This document shows, one piece after another, positions 1-12,200 of a stretch of DNA of 64,000 bases. How positions within the stretch are numbered: the first letter of the stretch is position 1; each line of letters begins with the position of its first letter. Origin of the DNA: Sphagnum magellanicum (taxonomy: Eukaryota > Streptophyta > Sphagnopsida > Sphagnales > Sphagnaceae); NCBI GenBank assembly GCA_021904315.1, contig CM038917.1, positions 4,510,041 through 4,574,040 on the forward strand, read 5' to 3'. A program made the translations under genes and the position numbers. The notes beneath the pieces are model-generated. The model saw nothing but the letters and a program-made list of their open reading frames with translations, did no database searches and was not told the DNA's origin.

Positions 1-60
1 GAGTATCCAATGCAATGCATTTTTCTGCTGCAGTTCCAAACGTTTTCTCTTGTGAGTCTC

Positions 61-600
61 TCTCCTGAGAAGCTGCAGAACTTGCTTGAATACACTGTGA
101 GGAAGATCAAACAATGTTAGAGTTGAGGAGGCTGCTTTTGAGTCCGTTGCCCCCATCATGGGAACTTGTAATGTTGATGATACACTAAATTCAGAAGATG
201 CAGTGAACACTATCATGGAGCTGTTCATCAAAGGACATGAGGGGTTTGTGTTGGAAGGTGGCCCTCCACATCTTTTTGTAGGCATCCACAATATTCATGA
301 CTATGTCTATAGAGTTAGACATCAGGTTGGAGCAGCACCTAGGAAACATAATTGGGATGTGCTAAGGTAATGGAGGCAATTGTTCCTGGGACATATTGAC
401 AATCCGTTTGCAGCTGATGAATTGGTTCCCTGTTCTGTACGAGGAGCTTTGAAAACATCCAGAGTTCACATTTGCTATGTGGTGCAGTGAATGAGGTGTT
501 TGAGAGGGAAATTGTAGACTTTGGTGTCGTTGAGATGGGAACATAGTCAGGTCATCCTTGATATGTCAGGGGAAGGTGCAAGAGCTGGCAGTTGAGTGTC
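61..600 (+). pseudogene. Unidentified decayed gene-like sequence in repeat copy 1
   Basis: One frame stays open over 158-370 (70 codons beginning MGTCNVDDTLNSED and ending HNWDVLR). After a TAA the same frame continues without a stop as WRQLFLGHIDNPFAADEL and on to HICYVVQ near 488, then breaks. This run of protein-like frame with scattered stops suggests an old exon. I do not recognise the family. The same sequence lies at 38,744-39,283 with the same stops, so it decayed before the repeat was copied. Confidence 0.35.
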
Positions 601-686
601 TCCTAGACATTTGAGTGTATGATTGGATAGATCGCAGGTGTTTTCAGGTCATATTCAAGAATACTGGAATCCTTCTTAATCTGAAC

Positions 687-863
687 AGAGGAGTGATTTT
701 TCTTGGTGAATTTTCGCACTGTGGCTACGAAGAAAATTTGAGAAATTGGGAAAATTCGTTTCAATAGTGTGAATTTGAGAAAAAAAATGCTCAATAAATG
801 GAAAAAATTGACCAAGTTCACAAACCACAAAATTGGAAAAAAAAGAGAGAAGAAAAAACACTG
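687..863 (+). repeat. Left inverted arm inside the 2.7-kb repeat (copy 1)
   Basis: About 177 bp that is the reverse complement, with mismatches, of 2,399-2,576. The arms share the outer GAGGAGTGATTTTTCTTGG and the inner CACTG/CAGTG next to an A/T run. The matching arm in the other copy is 39,370-39,549. Confidence 0.8.
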
Positions 864-2398
864 ATAATATTTGTATCCGGTATACCAGGTACAAATATTA
901 GCCTTGACCAAACCAGCATCTATACCGGTACCAAGTTACAAAGGCTTTGGGTTTGCTTCTAATCATTAGTAGAAAGTGTGGGTGCAATTCTTTACTCCCC
1001 ATTTATTAGACCAGTGAATTCACCAATTTTTTAACTAATTATTTAAACTAATGAATTCATTCAAAATTTAGCAAAATCACTTGACAAAAAATCTTTTGTT
1101 GTAACTAAAATCACCCTCTAGAGCAGCTCAACAGGTGCTCTGAGAATATTGCAATGGAACAAAATATTTCTCAAAACCAGGATTAGAATTTTAATTTTTT
1201 TTTTTCCCAACCCCATACTAAAACTGACAATGCAAATGATCGGTAACCAACAATAGCTATTAGCAACCTACTTCGATGAAATTTATTGTCTAGGGCCATA
1301 TACCCAGCACCTGTGAACCTGCTCTTAGGCCCACTTTACAATAGGAGTCGAGGACGATGTTCAACTCAAATCATGCATTCCTATGGGTGCAAAAGTTGAA
1401 ATCAGCCTCAAGTGCTAAATTACACTAAGATTGAAGGCCAAAAAAGAAAAAATCTTTTCAATCTGCCCCAAGTTACTAATAACTTATGTTGGCCCCAAGG
1501 CTGAAGAAAAGGATACCATCAAATTTGGAAAGCCAATTTGCAACCCTTGTGGCCAATGTTGTAGCATTTTTAAATAACTTAGGGCCAGACAAAAAGCAAA
1601 AACGCTCAGAGTTGCCCCAAGTTTTCTCAGCCCTAACTCCTAGTGTAAAGCAGGCCTTAGACTAAATCAGGGTCTCTGAGTTCAAATTTAACATTTCTTT
1701 TATGCGTCTTGCAGTGATAATCGGGGGAAAGGCCTCATTCAAGAAGGTGAATGCATTAATGTAGGTGCAGGTTCAGCCTGGTCATTAATTACAGGTTTCC
1801 CCAATTCCTTCACAAACAACAGACTTGGTTGCGGGCACCATAACACAAAGCAAGTTAGAAAACCAAAAGTGAGCAAAAAGTTACTGGCTTTCACTAGGTT
1901 AAGGCCTCAGATCACGGATGGATCCAACATGTTTGCACTTTGCACCAGATGTCAATCGTGCTGGTTGTGGTTCTCGGTGTCAAAACGGTCTTGCAGTAAA
2001 ACATCATTAGGCCCACTTTAGGCGAGGGTCCAGGGTCCAATTTCCTAGGAACCAATTTGGACTCATGTGAGGCAAATTGATTTCTTGAGTTGTAGTGTAC
2101 CTGGGTCCCTAACCTGATTCTTGGTTCTCCAAATCAGGAGCTCTCCTTTTAGCACTGTCTTTTGGTCCCAACCAATTGATTTTCCCTCCAAAACAGGTGG
2201 CATATTAGCCTCAATTTGTCTCTTTTTGGTCTTGGACCCTCGTCTAAAGGCCTTTGGGACCAATTCAAAACTTTCGACCAATAAGATTGCTTGAATTCAT
2301 TGGTTCCTGGACCTTGGACCCTCATCTAAAGTTGCCCTTAGTTTCACAACATGTTTTTCCATATTTTATTTAGGGTGCACGCATATATACCTCTGTAC

Positions 2399-2576
2399 CA
2401 GTGTTTTTTTCCCTTTCCTTTCTTTTCTCAATTTTGTGGTTTGTAAACTTTGTAAACTTTTCCATTTTATGTGCATTTTTTTCTAGAATTCACACTATTA
2501 AAACGAGTTTTCCCAATTTCTTTAAATTTTCTTTGTAGCCACAGTGCATAAATTCACCAAGAAAAATCACTCCTCT
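2399..2576 (-). repeat. Right inverted arm inside the 2.7-kb repeat (copy 1)
   Basis: Reverse-complement partner of 687-863; in the second repeat copy the partner arm is 41,200-41,377. Together the arms enclose about 1.5 kb, which resembles a long-TIR non-autonomous DNA element; no target-site duplication is evident. Confidence 0.8.
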
Positions 2577-2714
2577 CTACAATTTTATTATTATTATTAT
2601 TTTTTCTACTCTGGATTTATTTGCTATGACCTTCCATGTAATTTTTCCTTCTCCCCCCAGGCTGCTCCAATCATAGCCACTGGCTGGGGTGAACCAGCAC
2701 CTACACTGGGACAC

Positions 2715-2809
2715 TCACTTCTTGAGAGAGGGCTCTTAGACGGTGTCTTTGTCGATTTAGAGACCCTGATTTTGTCTAAGATCATCTCCACCCCAAAAAC
2801 TGCAAAAAA
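2715..2809 (+). repeat. 95-bp dispersed segment P1 (pairs with 58,412-58,501)
   Basis: Starts TCACTTCTTGAGAGAGGGCT and ends at an A6 run. The second copy sits directly before NLR copy C and differs mainly by a six-base deletion. Confidence 0.85.
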
Positions 2810-2874
2810 TGATGCCACGTGGCGCCCTGAAAATTTAGATTGCGTTTTGAGTCCTCAGGCCTACCTCCACTAAA
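2810..2874 (+). repeat. 65-bp dispersed segment P2 (pairs with 8,956-9,020)
   Basis: Identical to 8,956-9,020 except for one base. Contains the perfect palindrome GCCACGTGGC (2,814-2,823). It follows P1 directly. Confidence 0.88.
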
Positions 2875-3261
2875 TAGATATGTTAGAATCTCCTCCTTCG
2901 GGCTGCTTATATAGGTTAAAAGTATAAAACTTAGTGCAAATGATATAGGATAAAATGAGGAGCTATTGGAACTTTTGAACTCGGGGAGCATGATGGGAAC
3001 ACAATGAGAACTCCATAGGAACACTTTGGGAACAAAAGATGTCAAACACCCCCACCCCTCCCCAAAAGAAAAAAAACGTAGCTCCCTAGCTGCATTTTGC
3101 CTCACCTCACTGGTTACAAGATTTTTATTTTGTCTACATATGTTTGCCATTTTTGGCCTAGGCTAATGACAAGGACATAAACTATGGGTGTATATTCTCA
3201 TAAAGAACGAAGTACAAGAGATGGCTACAATGCATTTCCAAGGGACATACCTAGGTGGTGT

Positions 3262-3544
3262 TTTTCTTAATGCCAAATTTTTGGAAAAATTCGACCTGAA
3301 AAATGTGATTTTGACCAATACAAAGGATTTTTCATGGGAAAAATGGTGCAAATTCGTCAAATTTCAAAAAGAAAATAATTCAAATTGCCAGATTTCTACA
3401 CTAAGTTCCAGTAGGTAACCAAGAATATAGAAGTACCCTGATTTTTTTCTACTTTCATATCTGGCATGCCACCAGAATTGGCTAAATTAGCTTTTGAATG
3501 GTTGCCACCTTGGCTACATCACAAAATCCTTAAAAAAAACCCTG
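3262..3544 (+). mobile_element. MITE-like element, family M
   Basis: About 280 bp ending AAAAAAAACCCTG. Shared internal blocks with the other members include AGTTCCAGTAGGTA, CTACTTTCATATCT and GGCTACATCACAAAATCC. No coding capacity. Reverse complement of the element at 4,257-4,545. Confidence 0.65.
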
Positions 3545-4256
3545 GCCCTAGGCCTTGGGTGAACCAGCAACACCCACATTGGTACCATGGTAAAGACCCA
3601 AAATTCAGTTGAAATGCTTTAAAATATTAATTACAAAAATCCCATGCTTAGACTAAATCCGGGTCTCTAAGTCCAAAATCTAACCATTTTCAGGCTTAAT
3701 ATGGACATTAAGAGACCTCGTAAAAACCTGAAGGTACTCATGTTTGTGCTAGTTCACCTTGCCACATCGCCTTTGTAGGAGTAAAGATTTTGTGAATCAC
3801 AAACATAGCAAGAAATAATCCAAGTTCATCCCAACAATGATACTGGGATTAGATGCACATTTCATTCATGTAATGGTGATAAAGTCCTTAGCCCCTCTAA
3901 TGATAAATGAGCAAAGTGTTGAATCTATTTGGATGACTTTAGTAAATGTGTGAAGATCTAGACTATCATTATTATCGCATAATGACTACCATGACATGAA
4001 AAGTAAAGGAATCTTAACTATATTTTCATTTTTTCCCCAACTATTTTCCTTAATAATTTAGGACATGTATTTTTATCATAGCACTTGCATTTTGTCTCTC
4101 TTTAGCCACCAAAAAGACTCTGCTATAAATATTTTACATTGTTCATGGATGATGGGTGGTCCCCCTGAACCTAATCCTTCAAATTTTGAAGTGCACCATT
4201 TTGATTTTATTATATAGATTTGCTTTTTCTTTTTCCCTGAAAATTGAGATCCAGCC

Positions 4257-4545
4257 CAGGGTTTTCCCTAAGGATTTTGTGATGTAGCAGAAGTGGCAAT
4301 CCTCCAGAAAATGATTTAGCCAAATTTGGCTAAATTGTAGATATGAAAGTAGAAAAAAACAGAATCTTTCTATATTCTTCGCTACCTACTGGAACTTCTC
4401 ATAAAAATCTGGTAATTTGGAATTCTTTGCTTTGGAATTTAGCAAATTTGGACCCTTTTTTCCATTAAAAATCCTGAAGAAAAACCCTGGTGTGAAATCA
4501 TACTTTTCTGGTCAAGTTTTGACAAAAATTAGCCAATAAAAAAGC
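4257..4545 (-). mobile_element. MITE-like element, family M, inverted
   Basis: Reverse-complement copy of 3,262-3,544. Its core (4,257-4,489) has matching ends, CAGGGTTTTCC and GAAAAACCCTG, like hAT-type terminal inverted repeats. No clear target-site duplication. Confidence 0.65.
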
Positions 4546-5929
4546 ACTGATTTATCCAGCTCACAAGAGTGGGGTTCACATGCAAAAAAGTAAACATGTC
4601 CCCTTGATTTGGACTTTCAACCGTGTATTCTGTCTTGATACAATGAACATGAATGACAGTTGAAAATTAGTATTGATAGGCTAGATCACAATTTTTATTG
4701 GATTTGACCTCTTCCTTGTCCATTTGATCTTCCCTTTCTTAAAGAGGTTCTTGTGTAGAAGTGTCATGTGCAGAACAAAAATACTTTACATTGTGCATGC
4801 TTGGTGCTCCTAAGTTTGATCCCTTAGATTTGTGTGCAGCTTAGCTTTGAGCAGATTTTTCTCTGGAAAATGACAATGCCATAGTTATCAAGAATGAGTT
4901 CTATATGCAAAAAGGATAAATAATCTGCCCCCTTGCATGCGTTTTTGATTGAAGGTACGTGATGGGACTGGGTCCTGGGGACCCAATGGAGACATGGTTC
5001 AGTACTCAGATTGGATTTAGTGATCTGTGTGGGACTGTGCTTCACGCTACCAGTAGTTCATTGTGGCACTTGTGTCTCAACTTTCTCAAACATGTCATGG
5101 AATTTTGATGGTCTCAAATTTAAGTAAAGGTTCCAGGTCATGGAGCCGATAAAATTATTTGACGAGTCTTATATTTATTATCTGTGGCAAGTTGGCAACT
5201 CTGATATCCTAAAACGCCTTTCATGTGACAAGTTGAAAATGAAAATTTGACATTCAATTGGAGGGTTCACTTAATATCTTTAGCCTTTGTTTTCTTCCGC
5301 TTTCACATGTTTTTTGAAAAGTTCAAACTTAGACCCAATTCCTTCTTTAGGCTTATATGGGCAGGTAGTGAGTGCTTCAGTGGGTGTTCTATTCGAGCGG
5401 TCATTAACAACAAGCTTAAGGGGAATGCATGTCTATGTCATGATTGTGCATCTTGTAGGTCATCTACGATAACCATTAAACACAGTACCCTTTTCTATTC
5501 ATCAATTTAGTTATTCAACAACTTGGTGTCAAGTGGTAACATGTATGCATTGTCTCATTGTAGATGGAAAGTGCATGTCCCTCCAACAAGAATCATGGCT
5601 CCATTTTAGGGGCTTTCCATTAGGTTGTTGTGATCATAACATATTGTGTGTAACTGGACCACATGAGTCTAATGGATACTTAATCTCTATTGCCTGGCCA
5701 TCATGAAGATTCCATGTCACAATTGAATCAATGTCACAAAATGTGGGCTGATAGGTTCAAAAGTACATTTGGCTTTTTTAGAATGATGAATGAAAATTAG
5801 TGTTAACAAGACAAATCTCAACATTACATCCCTATCACCCCATGGAATTTTAATTTAATGCCCTTATATTTGGATACATACTTGCATATATTTGTTTGGA
5901 TATTCTCTATGAAAGATGAAAATGACAAC

Positions 5930-8388
5930 AAAAATGAGCTCTGTCAGCCCCTTGGCTCAGAACACAGTGGGGGGGGTGGTTCTCTCTTTTTCTGAAAAAG
6001 AACTGGTGGCTAAGGGTCAGCCATAAAGAACACTCACAGGCAGTTCTCAAGAAAAACAAAGAACTAGTTTTGACTCCAAATTGTGGTTCTCTGGAACAAA
6101 AAATAAAATTCAATTCAAAGAACCTACCCTGAAACATCAGTTCTTTGAGGAAGCCTGGCAGTTCTTTGGCATTTATAAAAAAATTCAAACCAATGTTTAT
6201 ATTCAGTGATGTGTGGTTCCTTCATTTTCCACAGAACTAGTGTTTCCAAGTAATTGACTTTTCAATTTTTTTAAAACCAGGCTAGTTTGGAACTGTTTCT
6301 TTTCATTTGTATAAAACTAGTGGGTTTAGGGGGTTTGGAAATTTCAACTGGTGGTTCTTTAGGCTGGATTTTTGACAGAAACCCAGTCCGTTATATGAAA
6401 TGTTCTCAGAAGTTCTCCAGTAAAGCCCCTGATGTAGATGCAGTCCATTGGTTATTGAAGTTTAAAGGATGGTTCTTTAGACCGGTTTTCTTAGAGAAAC
6501 CCAACCCATTACATGACCCAGTTCTCAAACAAAGCCCAATTCAAGATGGCGGTCGTGTGCAGGTGGTGGCAGCGGAAGTGAAGCACATAAAGGCAACTTG
6601 CAATTGCATGTCTTACCTTGAGCTTGCTGAAAAGAAGAAGAAAGACTAGACAACAAGACACATAGTGCATGAGAGGTGAGAGATGACAAAACACAAAACA
6701 AAAACTTTGAAATTTTCTCACCTTCCTCTAATGCCCTTGCCATGCTTGAATAAAAACTAAAATAAAAGCATAAAGGGAAGCATCACCATAGATGGCACTC
6801 ACTCTTGCCATTCCAAGGTCACATTCAAGAGCAAATCGGAGTACAAATTTGCAACTGCCAGTTGTGCTCTTGAACATTCCATTGTGCTCAAAGCTCAGAC
6901 AAATCTTTAAAAACCCCTAAACCTCCTTCATAAAATAGATGGACAGTCAAATGCTGCACATGTTAGGTTTCATCCAAAGAAGCAGTGCAACAGCTTTCAA
7001 ACTCGTTGCAATTCAGATTTTGTTCAAAGAACCTCGTCTGTTTTCAATGGCAAAACAGAGACAGGCCCAGATCTTTCAAATCTTGAATGATCAGGTCAGA
7101 GCGGGGCCAAGTGAGTATTGGGTTTTCAGGACTCACTGGGTTGGAGCCAGGAGCAGGGGTTTCCCTAAGTGGGCACTGCCAGATATATACCTATTTTATG
7201 CAATTGGGTTTGACCACAACTCAAATACCTGGACAACACTGGTCATTTTACTCTGATATTTTTTTTGAAAGCCCAGTACTGGGTGTTCCTTGATTTTGAA
7301 AATTTCCAAAAACCCAAAACTGAGCATTATAACAAAACCGAAGAATGGCCCAATAGAGGTGCACACCTATATGATGCAGTACATACAAGACATTGCTCCA
7401 ATGGAACCCTATACAGGTAGTGGCAGGCAGCACCTCTTGTAAGCCATGCAGTCTTTTTCTTTTTGAAAATTCATCAAAAGGTCACAAGTTTTTCTGAAAA
7501 CAGAACATTTTGTCGTAATTTCTGCTTTTTTTTAATTTAAAGGGAGAGAAAACTGTTTTCTTAGGGGGGGGGGTGGGGGTTTTGCCACATTTTTGTGTAC
7601 TAATTAGAGTTTTAAGAGTTGCTTGAAATAATGTCACCAGTTCCGTTGAAGGCTGCCTAGTGATGCTCACCACCCTGGCTCGAGGGTAGTCACACATTAT
7701 ACAATTTGTTCATGAAAAACCTATGACTTCATAGTGTGAACATTTCTATTCATTGAATTAGTCATCCAAACAACTTGGCCTACCATGGTACATAGCACAT
7801 ACTGTCTCATCTTTAGTGAAATACATTGAGTTAAGTTTTCATTGCCAGATAGCAAGCTTTATTAGAATGCGTGGAGAAATGAAAAGCTACTTACCAACCA
7901 CATGGGAATGAATCTTCTTTATACCAACTCTTCTCCATTGGGTTGGTTTGAACTTTTTTTTAATTTAAGTTTAGGAATGGGGTCGTCGTTCTAGCCAATT
8001 ATGTTGGGTGTGGTGCCTAGCTTGTCCTAACTGGGCTGGCTGGTGCTGTACCCAACACAATAGACAAATGCATGCAATGGGTGAGGGCTTGGCCATTTGA
8101 CAGTACCGAGCTTCAAAATGAAAACCATCCCTCCCTTAAGGGCCATCTTGTCTTACAAGTTAGATGATATGGGTTGATTATGTTAGATCTTGTACACGAA
8201 AATACTTTTGACCATGTCTTCAAAGTACTACTGTACTCAACATACTGTAACTAGAATTTAACTTTGATAGGTTTATGTGATTAGGCATTAGATTATTGCA
8301 TACCTGGAGTCTGGAGGCTCTTTTGTCTTGACTCTTTGTCTTTCAAAACTGAGTCTCTATTTGATATTGTGCACTAATATGTACCTAC
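5930..8388. other. Gene-poor interval with local degenerate repeats and G-runs
   Basis: Between 5,970 and 6,540 phrases around GGTTCTTTAG and AGAAACCCA recur (6,348 and 6,470 are a roughly 120-bp tandem pair). G-tracts occur at 5,968-5,976 and 7,564-7,579. The open frame at 6,287-6,649 overlaps these repeats and matches nothing I know. No gene called. Confidence 0.45.
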
Positions 8389-8618
8389 CAGTGTTTTTTT
8401 GGTGAACTTTGTAATGTAGCCAAGTAGCCATGTGTACCCATCATGAGTAAGAAGATAATAAAGGATCTTTTTGTATTTTTGGCTACTTAATAGAACCAAA
8501 TATAAGAATCTTATGATCTTTTTCTTTTTGGAATTCTGGCAATTGGGAAACTCCCAAAATCTCTTTTTTTGCATTTTTGCATTTTCTGGTTTTGGATGAG
8601 GGGTGAAAAAAAACACTG
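8389..8618 (-). mobile_element. MITE-like element, related, 230 bp
   Basis: Ends are inverted (CAGTGTTTTTTT and AAAAAAACACTG), and the interior carries the GTAATGTAGCCAAG and GGCTACTT blocks of family M. Confidence 0.55.
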
Positions 8619-8850
8619 TCATTCTAGCCTGACCAGCTTGCACTGATGTCAGAAACATAAAACTTTTGGTGGACTCTTTCCAGTTCAAAATTCAGTGCTC
8701 CTCTGGAATTTTTTAACATCTAAATTATAATAAGAATAAATGCATCATGCTTGCTTGACCCTACTTCATCTTGCCTCTGTCCGGCTTTCTATAAAAAGGA
8801 TTACATTGAGTTTGTTGTCACACAGATCAGGACATAGTATTGTAACAAGG

Positions 8851-8925
8851 GGTGTGTCACACTGTGGCCTTGCCATTTAAGTTGTAAAGTATCTTAAGGC
8901 AAAAGAAGAATTATGGAAACTCAAA
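8851..8925 (+). repeat. 75-bp dispersed repeat (pairs with 44,105-44,180)
   Basis: Shares GTGTCACACTGTGGCCTTGC, TATCTTAAGGCAAAAGAAG and TTATGGAAACTCAAA with 44,105-44,180 in the same orientation. Confidence 0.75.
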
Positions 8926-8955
8926 AAAAAATCTTTACTTTGAAGGTGTTAAAAT

Positions 8956-9020
8956 TGATGCCACGTGGCGCCCTGAAAATTTAGATTGCGTTTTGAGGCC
9001 TCAGGCCTACCTCCACTAAA
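8956..9020 (+). repeat. 65-bp dispersed segment P2, second copy
   Basis: Lies immediately upstream of the copy B duplication; G-box palindrome at 8,960-8,969. It is missing at the equivalent place before copy C. Confidence 0.88.
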
Positions 9021-9237
9021 AAACTGCTTTCTGTTAAAATAGAATAGTTTTTAATGATCACTGTCCCCACCCAAAAACGTCATAAAAGCCTGTTTAAACA
9101 CTCAAAGACCATTTATGTCTATATCTTGACCAGTAATAATCACCCTCCAAATCCATGCTAACTTTTTAACAGGTTAAAATGACCACTGCAAATTGACATA
9201 AATACTGGAGAGGAGCATGAATTACATTACCCCGCTG

Positions 9238-12200
9238 CAAGATTAAGCAATGGGTGATATCAGAGAAAGTGTTAGTGGTGGTGGATGATGTTGGTAAGGT
9301 GAACCTTATATCTTTGCAACTTCTCATTGGAAAGGTTGTCAAGAATGCAATTTCTAAAAGCAAAGTACTTGTGAATTGTCAAAATTGACAAATTCTGCAA
9401 TCAGATGTAAATGAGGATTAAAAAATAGTCATGAAATCTTTGGAGGAAGAGCAAGCAAGGGCACTATTTATGTTCCATGCATTTAGTAATGCAAATCATG
9501 TTCCAACAAAGGATTTCAAAAACATATGTATGAAGATTATAAATGTTTGTGGGGGGCTCCTTTAAGTCTTAAAGTATTGGGTTCTTTTCTCTCCGATATT
9601 AAAAAATTAGAAAATCTAGGAAGGTGCATTGAACAAATTGAAAAGTAAGCAAAGTTTCACTGGGGGGACCATGATAATGAAGAGCTTTGGAGTAAATTGA
9701 AGATTCTTATGAGTACTTGGATAAACAACATCAAAACATGGTTTTGGATATTGGTTTTTTTTGGGTGGTTTGAAATTAAGTACAATTTGTTGAATGTGGA
9801 ATAGAGATTATTTAAACCCAAAGTTTGAATTACAAAATTTACAACATAGGTCTTTAGTCTAGTGGGCAAAAGATGGAATCTTATACATACATGAACAATT
9901 ACAAGACATGGGTTGAAATATTGCAATGGAACTTCCAATTATGAATCGATTTATATGGAAATCAAATAAGTCAAATTTCTTTTTACAAAATGATGAGGTT
10001 GTCACCATACTATTTCAATCCTATAATTATATTTTGATTTCCTATGATTTTTTTAATGTCCAGAACCAAATGTTTTAAATTTGAATCTTGATATATATAT
10101 ATATATATAGTAAAAAATGGCATTAGGATGAAATTTTCTTTTATATTGACAATCCTTTTGTTTTCATTTCATGTGATAGGTGGTGGAGAATTCAAAAGGC
10201 ATGTCATTGAAAAGATGTGTCGATTTGCGTATTTTTTCCCAAATTGGCTAAAAGGGATTTTGCAACCTTAGGTTGGTTGACCTAACAAAAGTTTCACCAA
10301 CTGTAGTGGAAAATTACATCCAAGGGAAATTTTTGAATAATGTTAAATGGTTGTGCTTTTCAAAATGCATGATTCGAAAATTACCAAGTAATTTGTTTTA
10401 TTGTTTACAATTACAAGTACTTGATTTGGAACAATGCCAAAGTTTTTTTTAATACCTTCATCTATTAGCCAATTGAAAGCATTCCAAAAATTTGATATAA
10501 CAAGGTGTGGGGGATTGCAAAAATTTCCAAATCTATTGGCTAATTGAAAGCATTCCAAGAATTTGATTTGAAAAGGTGTCAAAGCTTACAAAATTCGCTT
10601 ACATCTATTACCCAATTGAATGAACTCCAAAACTTTGATTTGTCAAGGTGTTCCAACTTCAAAAAACTAACTTCATCTATTGGCCAATTAAATGCATTCT
10701 AAGAGTTTTAATTGTCATGTTATTCCGAATTGAAAGAAGTACCTTCATCTATTGGCCAATTGAATGCATTCAAAAAACTTGATTTGAAAGGGTGTTCCAA
10801 CTTGAAAGAACTACCTTCGTATATTGACCAATTGAATGCACTCCAAAAGCTTGATTTGAAAGGTTGCTTTGAGTTGAAAAAAATACGTTCATCTATTGGC
10901 CAATTGAATGCACTCAAAAAGCTTGATTTGAAAGGGTGTTCCAACTTGAAAGAATTACCTTCATATATTAACCAATTGAATGCACTCCAAAAGCTTGATT
11001 TGAAAGGTTATTATGAGTTGAAAAAATATTTTCATCTATTAGCCAATTGAATGCACTCAAAAGGCTTGATTTGAAAGGGTGTTCCAACTTGAAAGAACTA
11101 CCTTCATATATTGATCAATTGAATGCACTCCAAAAGTTTGATTTGAAAGGTTATTCTGAGTTGAAAAAAATACCTTCATCTATTGGCCAATTGAATGCAC
11201 TCCAAAAGCTTGATTTGATATGGTGTTGCAACTTGAGAAAACTACCCTCATCTATCGGTCAATTGAATGCACTCTAAGAGGTTGATTTATTAGGGTGTTC
11301 CAATGTGAAATAAATACCTTCATCTATTGACCATATTGAATGCATTTCAATAATTTATTTTGTGTGAGTGCTCCAACTTGAAAGAACTACCTTCATCTAT
11401 TGGCCAATTGAATGCATTTGAAGAACTTGATTTGAAAGGGTGTTCCAACTTGAAAAAATTACCTTCATCTATTAACCAATTGAATGCACTCCAAAAGTTT
11501 TGTTTGGACTACAAGTGTCCCAACTTATATAACTACCTTTATCTATTAGGCATTGAATGTAATCCAAATCTTTATTTATAACACTTCTTTAACTTGGAAA
11601 CATCATGAAAGAAGTACATTCATCTATTGGTTAATTGAATGTTCTCAAAGTGTTTCATTTATCAAAGTGTTCCAACTTGAAATAATTATTTTCCTCTATT
11701 GGCCAATTGAATATAATCCAAAAGCTTCATTTGTCAAAGTGTTCCAATTTGAAAAAACTACTTTCATTGATTGGTCATTGAATGCACTTGAAAATCTTGA
11801 TTTGTGTGAATGCTTCAATTTGTAGGAATTACTTACATGTACATTGACCAATTAAATGCACTACAAAAATCTTAATTGTGGGAATGTACGAACTTGCACG
11901 AATTACTTACGTTTGTTGGCCAATTTAATGCATTCAAGGAATTTAATTTGTTAAGGTGTTTCAATTTGAAAGAATTACCTTCATCTATTGCCAACTAAAT
12001 CACTAGTACAAAACCCCTATTTTTCAACCAACCGACCTTTGGCTTGATGTCATCTTCGACTACGTCTTAATTATAATTTGTTGAATATTTAAAAACATTA
12101 TTCACAATTGCCAAGTAAATTGACTTGCCTACTCTTTTGGTGGACAAATGAAGGAAAATCTCAACTATTTTGGAGCTCATGGAATATTCTTAACACCCAC

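Larger units (their letters stand above)
1..2709. repeat. 2.7-kb repeat, copy 1 (pairs with 38,684-41,507)
   Basis: Collinear and nearly identical to 38,684-41,507 at an offset of 38,683 at the left end. The right boundary is sharp: the copies agree through CCTACACTGG and then diverge. Copy 1 lacks about 118 bp present in copy 2 (39,967-40,084). Its first 600 bp look like decayed gene sequence; the rest is non-coding. The left end is cut by the window. Confidence 0.92.
2875..5930. other. Gene-poor interval around MITE-like pair
   Basis: Apart from the two inverted MITE-like elements I see no gene. Short open frames (for example 4,824-5,045 minus and 5,247-5,510 plus) show no recognisable domain and are likely chance. 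Confidence 0.5.

Noticed and set aside
158-370. 70-codon ORF as an intact small gene
   Set aside because: The frame continues as protein-like sequence beyond its stop and the neighbourhood is broken, so it looks like an exon relic rather than a gene.
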